DNA of 64,000 nt from Tenuifilaceae bacterium CYCD (GCA_036322835.1 AP027304.1:3162001-3226000), one strand, 5' to 3'; counted from the stretch's first letter, positions 18,428 through 26,890 are shown. Notes: generated by a model not told the origin, from the letters alone. Numbers and translations: made by a program.

Positions 18428-18535
18428 AGTGCCTAGAGTATTTGGAGTGCCTAGAGTGCCTATAGTACTTTAGGCACTCGAAGTACTTTAGTTCACTTCA
18501 AACTTCTTAAATACTCAAGGCACTTATAACTTCTT
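18428..18535. repeat. Degenerate tandem nonamer array, 12 units
   Basis: Twelve 9-nt units without slippage, among them AGTGCCTAG, AGTATTTGG, AGTGCCTAG, AGTGCCTAT, AGTACTTTA and GGCACTCGA. The array fills the gap between the MORN stop codon and the CHAT start. A related array lies at 19567-19641 and a fragment near 25808; all three share the word CTTTAGGCACT. It may form hairpins through AGTACT and GTGCC/GGCAC words. Confidence 0.8.
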
Positions 18536-18538
18536 TAT

Positions 18539-19495
18539 TTATTCAGAAACAAAATCTCCGCGGTAGAACTTCCCAGTTTTGGTTGTTCCATCGGGGTAGG
18601 TCATGGTTCCTTTGCCAGTTGCCCATTCTTCGGCGGTATCCGAAACACCCACCCATTTTCGCCCATCGCGGAATAGAATAGTTTCATCCTTGGGCTGTCC
18701 ATTTTCGTAAACTCCCTCACGGTATAGGTATCCAGATCTTTTGGGTGCTTTAATAAGCATTTTACCATTCATCTTACTATCCTTGAATGTACCATAAATT
18801 ACCTCCCCGTTAGGTTTGAAAATAACGGTATTCCCGTTGTATTGACCATTAATATCTATAGAATCGTACTTAACAACCCCAAACTTACTTTCAAACACAA
18901 CCCCCTTTACCAAGCGGTTATCGCTGAAATCCCCTTCAATCCGGCTGCCATCAGTTTTCTGGTAAATGCCTTTCCCATTTGAGCAATCGCCCAATAAACA
19001 CCCAGTCTGACGTGTGATGGTAGTTTTCTGATCGTTCTTGTATAATACCGTTTGTACATCGTCAAACTGGTATCTCGTAAATTCTCCATCCTGAGCGGTG
19101 TTTTTAAAAGTTCCAACTTCGATTAGGTTGTTTGCATAGTAGTTGATGTTGCCGTACCCGTTGGGCTGATTGTTCTCGAAGTAACCGGTATATATAATAT
19201 TATCGCCAGCCATGTGAATTTGGCCCAATCCCTCTATAATCCCATTCTTGAAGTTGCCGATGTACTCTGTTTTACCATCCGCATCAATAAGATAGCCAAA
19301 TCCATAGAAACAGTCGCCAGCAAGGCAACCAGAAAGGGTCGTTCCAAGGGTTTTAACTGGTTTAGCAAACATAGAGATGGCACTTGCATCGATCTCTGGC
19401 TTTGGTACTGTTAGAACGACGGGTGATATAGGTTCTTGTGCATTTAAACTTATTGTTAAACCTAAAGCAATGAGAATTAAATATTGTTTTTTCAT
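18539..19495 (-). CDS. Exported MORN-repeat protein
   Basis: 318 aa with a signal peptide (MKKQYLILIALGLTISLNA). MORN-type repeats with YxGxFxxGxxxGxG spacing run from about 55 to 318 (TEYIGNFKNGIIEGLGQI, YTGYFENNQPNGYGNI, TKTGKFYRGDFVSE). Two copies of a Cys-containing variant, GCLAGDCFYGFG (C57 and C62) and GCLLGDCSNGKG, suggest disulfides after export. MORN repeats mediate protein or lipid contacts. It is closely related to the C-terminal third of the next upstream gene. Position between the CHAT and caspase genes suggests a partner or substrate of those proteases (inference). Confidence 0.9.
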   Translation of the reverse strand: MKKQYLILIALGLTISLNAQEPISPVVLTVPKPEIDASAISMFAKPVKTLGTTLSGCLAGDCFYGFGYLIDADGKTEYIGNFKNGIIEGLGQIHMAGDNIIYTGYFENNQPNGYGNINYYANNLIEVGTFKNTAQDGEFTRYQFDDVQTVLYKNDQKTTITRQTGCLLGDCSNGKGIYQKTDGSRIEGDFSDNRLVKGVVFESKFGVVKYDSIDINGQYNGNTVIFKPNGEVIYGTFKDSKMNGKMLIKAPKRSGYLYREGVYENGQPKDETILFRDGRKWVGVSDTAEEWATGKGTMTYPDGTTKTGKFYRGDFVSE

Positions 19496-19566
19496 TTTTT
19501 AAGAATTAGTTAGATTGCTATTAACTATGATGTTACGTTGTATTTATTTACATTCAAGAATAATTG

Positions 19567-19641
19567 GAGTGACTTGAGTGTCTAAGTACTTCGAGTACTT
19601 AAAGTACTTTAGGCACTTATAACTTTAGGGCACTTTAAGTA
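19567..19641. repeat. Second tandem nonamer array
   Basis: About eight 9-nt units, including AGTACTTCG, AGTACTTAA, AGTACTTTA, GGCACTTAT and AACTTTAGG. It lies between the stop of the propeller-MORN gene and the start of the MORN gene, matching the placement of the array at 18428-18535. Confidence 0.75.
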
Positions 19642-19642
19642 C

Positions 19643-22279
19643 TTATTCAGAAACAAACTCTCCATCCTTAAACTTCCCAGTTTTGGTTGTTCCATCGGTG
19701 TAGGTCATGGTTCCGATACCGGTAACCCAAGGCGACCAAATCGAGTCAGGATCCTGTTTACCGACCCAAATACGACCATCGCGATAATGAACGGTGGCAT
19801 CAGTGGCTTTGCCATTAACGTACATGGCCTCAACATACAGTATTTCTTTGCCAATGCCCATTTTAGAGAGCATTTTCCCGTTTGGTTTACCATCCTTATA
19901 AATACAATGTTGTGCTTCGCCATTTTGAAAAAAAATATCCACATTCCCCTGAAATTGGTCAAGAGAGTCCTTTTTTTCGAACAGTTGAACCTGACCGTTT
20001 TCCCAGAACTGAACCCCGCTAACCTTTTTCCCGTTTACAAAAGACCCATCTATTCGAGAACCGTTCTCGTTTTGAACTATCCCCTTGCCATTCGTGCAAT
20101 CGCCAGATATGCATCCTGTTTGTCGTCCAGAACTGAGTTTGACCTCATCCTTCCATTTTGCAACTACTGTTGTAGTTGGGTAGTGAGTGGTAAAATCTCC
20201 ATCCTTCATCGTATTTGTATAAGTTCCGATTTCAGTAATTTTCTTTGCATAGAATAATGTACATCCATAGCCATTGGGCATATCATTGGCAAAGTATCCA
20301 TTGTACAAAACGTTGTCTGCTGCAAGATGTATTTGTCCTAAACCCTCCCTAACACCATTCTTGAAGTAGCCGATGTATTCTGTTTTACCATCCGGTTCAA
20401 TAAGGTAGCCAAACCCATAAAAACAGTCACCGGCAACGCAACCTGTAAGTGTAGATTCAACGGCCTTAGGTTTTTCTACTTTTATACGCTGTTTCACAAT
20501 TTTATTACCGGTTACATGTAAATTCTGCAAAAGACCAGCAGAACTGCTCTTTAATGCAGTCAACTCGTAGGGTCGTCCATCGTTGGCTATTTGAACATCG
20601 GTGTTAATCACCGGCGAATATCCATCATTAATGAAAACCGATATTTTCCCATTTTCTGTTGCTTCCACGGTCATGCTTTTATACTCCCATGTTTTGAAAG
20701 TAATATGTTCAATCAAGTTTTTTGAAACCAGAACAGTCTCCTTATCCTTTTCTAAATGGAGAAGTTGAACCCAACCATCCTGATATGCACGGACTACATA
20801 GCTTTCGTAACGACCCTTGGAATCGTTTGGAATTTTTCTAATCCAGAAGTTAAGCGATACGTAATCGCTCTTGCGGGTTGATACATCTGCAATAAAGAAC
20901 TCTAGATTAGCCTTAAACGACAAACTATACATGGTAATAAAGCTACCAATAGAAGAAGCCGTGATATCAGATTTCTCAACTCCCGAAATATTCCAAACCG
21001 TTGTACCGCCATCTCCGCGATCAAAATCGATATCAAACTTATCAGCATAGGAGTCAGTATATTCGGCAACTTTCAAGCCACTAAGCACGCTGAGGTCGAT
21101 CTTTTGCTTTGATTCTGTTGTAATGGTTGTTGAAATAGGTTGCTGATTACTCGATATTTCATTTGGATTTGAAGTTGACACTACGTTATCTTGTTTTGGC
21201 GGTTCGTAAGTATATGTGTCCTCAACTGTTTTCGAATTATCAAAATCGAATAGTTTTCCTGTTTTAAGGGAATGCATTTGGAGCGGTTTGTTCTTATAGG
21301 CTACTACAATTTTTTGCTTATCGCTTGATGCGAATAAGTAATCATCATAATTTTTGTTAGGTACAGTGTAAACTATATCCGTAACGGTAGTCGCTATATT
21401 ATTAACAGAAACACCACTACAGCTAAACATCACCATTTTATCACCTTCCGGGGTTAAAAACTGGTCATAACCTGAGTTTAAAGAAGTTGGGGTTACAGAA
21501 CCTGCTGATGCATCGTAAATGAACCCTTCGAATACTATTTCCTTCATTGAACTAAAATCACCACCAACATATACTTTGTTACAATTATCGGATGCGCTAA
21601 GTTTTGCCCTGAAAATTTTAGGGCTGAAAGGAAATTGTGTTTTGTTTATAAGGTTCATTTTACTGTCGTAATCGTAAATCCAGTAATCGTAAAGCTGCTT
21701 CTTTTCGTTCATCTCTAATTTGTTCAGAATCAATACCCCGTTATCGGGTTTGATCGCTATCCCACAAATTTGAATATGCGGATCGTTACCCTTGGAATTT
21801 TTACAATATGGTTTTGTATAAAAACTATTCAATTTATTTCCAGCACTATCTGCACAATAAACCTCATGGCCAACATCATATGCCATCATCAGGGTTCGGC
21901 TGTCGGGAGAAAAGCCTAAATACGACGCATCAAAATCAATCATTTTTATCGTCTTCCCTTTAGCATCCAACAAATAGGTTTTGTAATTATCCATACAAGC
22001 AGCTATTCGCTTACCATCGGGTGAAATCGCTAATCTAGAAACCTTACTTTTTGCATTGTTGTAACCTACGGCATCAGTAGCTGTTGAAAGAATAAGTTTA
22101 CCCTCCCCATTCCAAACTTGAATGGTACCATCCTCATAACCAGATACCATTTTTTGGTCGTTTGGGGTAAATGCCATACAGGTTACTTGACATTGGCCTT
22201 GCTGGGCGTTCTCTGTTTGAGCAAAAACGCCGTAGGTTATGATTAAACATAGAATTAGCGATAAACTTTGTTTTTTCAT
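19643..22279 (-). CDS. Exported propeller/beta-sandwich/MORN chimera
   Basis: 878 aa. The signal peptide ends GVFA. Residues 25-370 contain WD40-like blades (FTPNDQKMVSGYEDGTIQVW, ISPDGKRIAACMDNYKTYLLD). A low-complexity Thr/Ser stretch at about 375-395 leads to a concanavalin-like beta-sandwich (about 395-605; DGWVQLLHLEK, KSMTVEATENGKISVFIND). From about 610 it carries MORN repeats almost identical in layout to the neighbouring 318-aa protein, again with two GCxxGDC motifs. No catalytic residues are seen. It joins the sensor type of the caspases to the MORN part of its neighbour, so it could act as an adaptor or decoy substrate (inference). Confidence 0.88.
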   Translation of the reverse strand: MKKQSLSLILCLIITYGVFAQTENAQQGQCQVTCMAFTPNDQKMVSGYEDGTIQVWNGEGKLILSTATDAVGYNNAKSKVSRLAISPDGKRIAACMDNYKTYLLDAKGKTIKMIDFDASYLGFSPDSRTLMMAYDVGHEVYCADSAGNKLNSFYTKPYCKNSKGNDPHIQICGIAIKPDNGVLILNKLEMNEKKQLYDYWIYDYDSKMNLINKTQFPFSPKIFRAKLSASDNCNKVYVGGDFSSMKEIVFEGFIYDASAGSVTPTSLNSGYDQFLTPEGDKMVMFSCSGVSVNNIATTVTDIVYTVPNKNYDDYLFASSDKQKIVVAYKNKPLQMHSLKTGKLFDFDNSKTVEDTYTYEPPKQDNVVSTSNPNEISSNQQPISTTITTESKQKIDLSVLSGLKVAEYTDSYADKFDIDFDRGDGGTTVWNISGVEKSDITASSIGSFITMYSLSFKANLEFFIADVSTRKSDYVSLNFWIRKIPNDSKGRYESYVVRAYQDGWVQLLHLEKDKETVLVSKNLIEHITFKTWEYKSMTVEATENGKISVFINDGYSPVINTDVQIANDGRPYELTALKSSSAGLLQNLHVTGNKIVKQRIKVEKPKAVESTLTGCVAGDCFYGFGYLIEPDGKTEYIGYFKNGVREGLGQIHLAADNVLYNGYFANDMPNGYGCTLFYAKKITEIGTYTNTMKDGDFTTHYPTTTVVAKWKDEVKLSSGRQTGCISGDCTNGKGIVQNENGSRIDGSFVNGKKVSGVQFWENGQVQLFEKKDSLDQFQGNVDIFFQNGEAQHCIYKDGKPNGKMLSKMGIGKEILYVEAMYVNGKATDATVHYRDGRIWVGKQDPDSIWSPWVTGIGTMTYTDGTTKTGKFKDGEFVSE

Positions 22280-22368
22280 AGGGTCAGATATTTATATTTT
22301 AATTCGAATTGTGTAAGTTAATTGTTTGTATTTATAATTCTGATAAATAGTATACTTATTCTGTATGT

Positions 22369-22424
22369 GGCAAGCGGTAAGCGACAAGTTCTTTCTTGTC
22401 TCTTGTCGTTTATTACTTTTCACT
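22369..22424. repeat. Heptad tandem array at the 3' end of caspase copy 3
   Basis: Eight 7-nt units (GGCAAGC, GGTAAGC, GACAAGT, TCTTTCT, TGTCTCT, TGTCGTT, TATTACT, TTTCACT). The two halves are roughly complementary, giving a hairpin around CGACAAG/CTTGTCG. The last units overlap the stop codon of the caspase gene. It may help end transcription. Confidence 0.65.
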
Positions 22425-25400
22425 TAATACCAAACCCAAACTTCTGGTATATGTTATCCCTATCCACCGTAGGGTGCTGCAAATCGCCGCTTGCTTTGGC
22501 TACCTGTGCACTCACGTACTCGCGTAGCTCATCGGTTGAGACGATTCCGTTTCCATCTTTGTCTGCTTCGGTTGTTGTTAGGGCTTTCATGATGTACTCG
22601 GTGAAGAGGCCATTCTCAATATCGCTGCGCTCGTAGCTTAGCTCGCCACCCTTGGAGCTGGAGAATACGATGGCTCCGGAGCGACGGACAAGGTCGTTGT
22701 AGATGTAGCGATCCTTCTGGTAAAGGTAGTTTCGCTTGGTTGTTCGTTGTTCATTGTTCGTTGATTGGGAAGAGGTGGTTTTGAAGCCGCGGGAAGCGAT
22801 TCCCAAACCTTTCAGGTTTTGAAAACCTGAAAGGTTTTCAAAGGTTTCTTCATCAATCTCGCCCGACTCGCAGGCATCCATTAGGAATAGCTTGTTGCGG
22901 GGAGGAATACCCTGTAGCAAATCCTCAATAGTTTCGAAGTTAGCCGCGGTACCTTTTAAGTCCTTTAAATCGGTATTGTAAGTTAAGTAGTAGTAAGTGG
23001 CCTCGGGGTCTGAATCGTGCATACCGTGCCCAGCAATAAATAGAATAAAGGTATCGTCAGGCTTGGCACTCTTCACAAAATCCTTTGAAGCCTTTATTGC
23101 ATCGGGTGTTACCTGCTCGTTGGTAAGGACTTTGGTGTAAACATTGGTAAAACCTTTTCCCTTGTAGTTTTCAATTACCTTCGATAAGTCTAATGCATCT
23201 TTATCGGCATACTGTAGGTTGAGTTTAGGGTTATTGTATTTTGATACTCCAAAAGCCAACAGGTACAAGCTTCCTTTTGCCTGCCCCTTATAATTGGTGT
23301 ATAGCATTGCTCTATACGATTCCACCCCCTTTTCGTTTACACAAGATGCCTCAATTTTGTTTGACCCATTCGAAAGAGGAACTGTTTCGCTTACCGTCAC
23401 GCTTTTTCCATTAATGTTTTTGCCATTTACTCCATAAACAGGAATATCGTTAACGTAAATGTGATACTTGGTTAAACTATATTTAGAATCCTTAAAAGTG
23501 ATATTAAGGCTGATATTGTTGCTGTTGATGGTTGAACTTGCAATTTCTGCTTCAGGAAAGTTCAATTCGGAAATAGTATCTTTTTCATTCAGATTTATTT
23601 TTTTCAACCTCTTTAAATACTGTTTATGGTAATGCTCAATAAGCTGATTGTCGGTACAGCCAAGCCGTTTAATAATAATATCGGGTCGATTCTTTTGAAC
23701 AGCAAACTGGTCTATTCCATACCCTTTGCAATCGTTTACCATAGTTACAAGTTGTCCCCCTAGATTCGAAGATTCAAAGTAGCCGTCGGGAGTGAAACAG
23801 AGCCAATCTTTACCTGCATTCATGATTTTGCAGATCAAATTAGTTCCCAGTTGATCATACACTTCCAGGAAGGGAGCGTTTTGCACCAGGCTTACTTTGG
23901 GCTGATTCTTCAAAAACTCATCATACTTAATGCTTGTATTACTTTCCAATGCCTTTCCATTTTTTACATTCCAGTAGTGTTTTATGCCAGTTGATTCTAA
24001 GCCAACCAAAACCTTTGAATCGTCGGAGAAAAATAGTTTAAGCCGGTTCAATCCTATTGTACTCAAATTGGTTTCAAAAATTTTAGCGCCAGTATTATAG
24101 TCGAAAACATGGATGATATTGTCGGTATCGAAAACGACAAAGTGCTTTTTATCGGGACTCGAAGCCATCTCCTTAATGTATTTATACTGACCTAAATTGG
24201 CGGTATAAAGCCTTTTGCCTGTTCCATACTCAAACACCTCTATTTTGCTATTCCATGTCGACATGTTAATTGTAGGAGCAATAATTTTTGTCAGATCAAC
24301 CATTGGGGTGTAACTAAGCCACATGGAATCGCTCAATTTAACTTCAAAAGCCTTGATCCATGTTTTAAAATCATAAAAACTAATACCTTCCGAATTTGAG
24401 AATAGAGGGAGGTACTTGTTATCCTTTGTTACATTACCGAGGGTTATGTTGCTTTCTGCTTTAAAGGTTGATTTAAGTTTGAGTGGCGAAATATCAAAGT
24501 AGAAAACTTTTCCTGTCACATCTTTTACAAAAAAACTTTGCCCATCGTTAGATAAAACAGCCTCGGAGATCGGTTTGTTATCAACTTTAGATTGAGTTAG
24601 CAGAACCTGATGCTGAAGGTTTTGAAAGTCCCAGTAAATAAGCATGGAATCTGTAGGTAGCAGGCTCCTATAACCTCCGGCTTGACAAGCAATCGTTGGG
24701 TAAACATCGGCGCGGATAGATTGCCCAATAACCTTTTCGAGATTGCCCGTTTTTATATTAAATATTTTGGTGTTTTGATTATCGCAAATACAGTAATTTT
24801 TATCTGTAACATATAGCCCCAAATCAATACTATTTGACGAGTATACTAATTTCCGCTCCCCTGAACTCAAATTTAGAGCATAAAGATTATTGTCTTCGAT
24901 GATGAACAAAAATTCATCGTTATCATCAAATACCAGATCTTTTACTAGTCCCTTAAATGCTAATGCGTATTTTTTATTTGACGAGTTTAGATCCGCTATA
25001 AATAAAGTATCCTGGTTGCTTTTGTAGATTCTTTCCATATATGCATAATACCTGCCGGTATTTGATGTAGCTGACGCATTAATGTTATAGCTTTTGTATG
25101 GAATTTTAATTCGACCTTTGACTGATTGATCATTAATGGATTGTATGGTTAAATTGCTGTTCAAATCAAGAAATGAGAGCCACTTGCCATTTCTAGATGT
25201 CTGTATATTACTTGAATTACCGATTTTAAGTAACTTAACTTGTTTGTTGTTTACGATATCATATAAAGGATAGAAATTAAGAATTTCATTACCCTCGAAT
25301 ATTAGATCCTTACCAATTATCGAATCATTAATTACGATGCATCCATTGTTAAGCGTTTTCTCGAGAAGAATATCATTTTTGAGGGCTTTTGTACTTTTTA

Positions 25401-25752
25401 CAGCATTCTGTTTAATATCCCACATATAAACGCTATCGGGTAAGTTATTGAGGAAGAATCTTGTGTACAAAAGTTTTTGGCCATCGTCGGTAAACCCGAC
25501 AATTTTTTTGAAATAGTCTACTTTATTTATTGCTATTTGCTTGTTGGTTGCTAAATCCCAAATCTCAATACCGGTATGCAAATTATAAATTGCAGCTAAC
25601 CTGTTGTTTTTACTTATGCATAAGGAGCTTCCAGCTCCGCCAAAATTAGGGTTAAACCTAAAGTTGGCATTTTGAGAATCAACCGTTGTGGTAAATCCCA
25701 CTAAAACAACTAAAACAACTAAAACATAAAATAATCGAATAAAACTTTTCAT
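22420..25752 (-). CDS. Exported propeller/caspase-domain (C14) protease, copy 3
   Basis: 1110 aa. Signal peptide MKSFIRLFYVLVVLVVLVGF. The sensor part (about 30-690) is a divergent beta-propeller with few clear WD motifs (SPDKKHFVVFDTDNIIHVFD). The shared linker IDQFAVQKNRPDI and an Ig-like region follow. The C14 domain has H909 in FIAGHG and C961 in LMDACESGE. An EF-hand-like loop lies at 1064-1075. Its last 105 residues differ from copy 2 at only about two positions, though the DNA has many silent changes, so the protease end is under strong selection. The p20-p10 linker contains the palindrome and heptads. It is probably the first gene of the caspase/CHAT/MORN run. Confidence 0.93.
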   Translation of the reverse strand: MKSFIRLFYVLVVLVVLVGFTTTVDSQNANFRFNPNFGGAGSSLCISKNNRLAAIYNLHTGIEIWDLATNKQIAINKVDYFKKIVGFTDDGQKLLYTRFFLNNLPDSVYMWDIKQNAVKSTKALKNDILLEKTLNNGCIVINDSIIGKDLIFEGNEILNFYPLYDIVNNKQVKLLKIGNSSNIQTSRNGKWLSFLDLNSNLTIQSINDQSVKGRIKIPYKSYNINASATSNTGRYYAYMERIYKSNQDTLFIADLNSSNKKYALAFKGLVKDLVFDDNDEFLFIIEDNNLYALNLSSGERKLVYSSNSIDLGLYVTDKNYCICDNQNTKIFNIKTGNLEKVIGQSIRADVYPTIACQAGGYRSLLPTDSMLIYWDFQNLQHQVLLTQSKVDNKPISEAVLSNDGQSFFVKDVTGKVFYFDISPLKLKSTFKAESNITLGNVTKDNKYLPLFSNSEGISFYDFKTWIKAFEVKLSDSMWLSYTPMVDLTKIIAPTINMSTWNSKIEVFEYGTGKRLYTANLGQYKYIKEMASSPDKKHFVVFDTDNIIHVFDYNTGAKIFETNLSTIGLNRLKLFFSDDSKVLVGLESTGIKHYWNVKNGKALESNTSIKYDEFLKNQPKVSLVQNAPFLEVYDQLGTNLICKIMNAGKDWLCFTPDGYFESSNLGGQLVTMVNDCKGYGIDQFAVQKNRPDIIIKRLGCTDNQLIEHYHKQYLKRLKKINLNEKDTISELNFPEAEIASSTINSNNISLNITFKDSKYSLTKYHIYVNDIPVYGVNGKNINGKSVTVSETVPLSNGSNKIEASCVNEKGVESYRAMLYTNYKGQAKGSLYLLAFGVSKYNNPKLNLQYADKDALDLSKVIENYKGKGFTNVYTKVLTNEQVTPDAIKASKDFVKSAKPDDTFILFIAGHGMHDSDPEATYYYLTYNTDLKDLKGTAANFETIEDLLQGIPPRNKLFLMDACESGEIDEETFENLSGFQNLKGLGIASRGFKTTSSQSTNNEQRTTKRNYLYQKDRYIYNDLVRRSGAIVFSSSKGGELSYERSDIENGLFTEYIMKALTTTEADKDGNGIVSTDELREYVSAQVAKASGDLQHPTVDRDNIYQKFGFGIK
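22737..22764. repeat. Four heptad repeats inside caspase copy 3
   Basis: Plus-strand units TGGTTGT, TCGTTGT, TCATTGT, TCGTTGA, encoding the Ser/Thr/Asn/Gln-rich linker of the caspase domain at the same place as in copies 1 and 2. Confidence 0.8.
22805..22837. repeat. Perfect palindrome inside caspase copy 3
   Basis: The same 16-bp inverted repeat as at 8836-8868, centred on a single G at 22821 instead of C, read in frame as ENLSGFQNLKGL. The central base change gives the Glu-to-Gln difference between copies. Confidence 0.9.
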
Positions 25753-25843
25753 TTTACATGTCTTTATAAGTTATAAAATATGATCTAAAAACAAAACTAA
25801 ACATCAACTTTAGGCACTGTAAGTTTTTTTACATCATGCTGTT

Positions 25844-25894
25844 TACATGCTAGCGTAATTCATCAGTGGATACAACTCTATTGTTCCCATTTTT
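25844..25894 (-). pseudogene. Decayed fragment of a caspase EF-hand region
   Basis: Minus-strand reading gives KNGNNRVVSTDELR, then a stop, then HV. The intact paralogues have DKDGNGIVSTDELREYV at the EF-hand-like loop. VSTDELR is identical and the loop Gly and Asn are kept, but an in-frame TAG replaces the following codon. The surrounding bases no longer match. It lies between the start of caspase copy 3 and the end of xdhC, and is best read as the eroded end of another caspase copy. The match is short, so chance is not fully excluded. Confidence 0.55.
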
Positions 25895-25936
25895 AAAAGT
25901 ACAAAATAGCGATCGATATGTTTTACTTGTAGCAAA

Positions 25937-26890
25937 CTATTCCTTATGTTTATATTGAACAATCTGTGCAGCAATGCTAACCGCAATTTCAGCAGGAGTC
26001 TGACCACCAATGGTTAGTCCAATAGGAGAGCAAACCCTGTCGACTTGTTCTCTTGTAAATCCCTCTTCAACAAGTCCCTCAAAGATCGTTTTAACTTTAC
26101 TTTTACTGCCAATCATTCCAAGGTACTTTAGGTTTTTGGGTAGGAGCTGGCGAAGGACAATCTCATCGAATTTATGCCCGAAGGTCATTATAGCCGCATA
26201 ACTATTGGGGCCTTCGGCAACCAGATTCCCAACATTGCTGTAATCAACAATGCTTTTGCGATGTGCGTATTTATTGGCTTCGAAAGTCGATAGTTGGGTT
26301 CTATTGTCAAAAACCTCGACACGAAAATCCATCAACCCTAATATTTGCGACAAAGGAACGCTTATATGTCCTGCACCAAAAATGTAAACGGTCTCCTTAA
26401 AGCCTAATAACTCCTTATAGTGCCATTTCTCCAATTCTTTTTTAAATTCGAATGGAATAATAGGTTTATCAGCATCAACATTCTTGAAGTTAAAACCTTC
26501 CTCGGAGATACATAGCATACCGTTATTGCCAATACTAATAGATTCTACAATTCTATTTACAATCTCGATTTCGTTGACGGTAATAGGAACAAAAATGTTT
26601 GTTTGTTCGCCAGAACAGATCATTCCCGATTTATCCTCGGGCGCATCGTGACTGTGAACTTGTCGTTTGGTAAAAGGTTTCTGATGTTGTTTTCTTAGTT
26701 CCTTCCTAGCAAGTTCAACCATTTGGTACTCCATAATACCGCCACCAATGGAACCATTAATGCTACCATCACTCGACACGGCCATTTTGAAACCAACTTT
26801 ACCGGGGCTGCTTCCAATGGTTTCGGAAACAACCAATAAAAACAAACTATTTCCTTCTTCTAGTTTTTCTTGAATAAACTTCCAGATCAT
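25937..26890 (-). CDS. xdhC: XdhC/CoxI-family molybdenum-cofactor maturation protein
   Basis: 317 aa. The N-terminal XdhC/CoxI domain contains ETIGSSPGKVGFKM and INGSIGGGIMEYQMVE. The C-terminal Rossmann domain starts with VYIFGAGHISVPLSQILG near residue 168 and includes IMTFGHKFDE and YLGMIGSKSK. XdhC proteins bind and modify molybdenum cofactor (sulfuration in xanthine dehydrogenase) and insert it into the hydroxylase. It is divergent from ygeY across 277 bp and near the dehydrogenase gene at 36589-39141, its likely client. The fused two-domain form is typical of Bacteroidota and Clostridia. Confidence 0.93.
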   Translation of the reverse strand: MIWKFIQEKLEEGNSLFLLVVSETIGSSPGKVGFKMAVSSDGSINGSIGGGIMEYQMVELARKELRKQHQKPFTKRQVHSHDAPEDKSGMICSGEQTNIFVPITVNEIEIVNRIVESISIGNNGMLCISEEGFNFKNVDADKPIIPFEFKKELEKWHYKELLGFKETVYIFGAGHISVPLSQILGLMDFRVEVFDNRTQLSTFEANKYAHRKSIVDYSNVGNLVAEGPNSYAAIMTFGHKFDEIVLRQLLPKNLKYLGMIGSKSKVKTIFEGLVEEGFTREQVDRVCSPIGLTIGGQTPAEIAVSIAAQIVQYKHKE

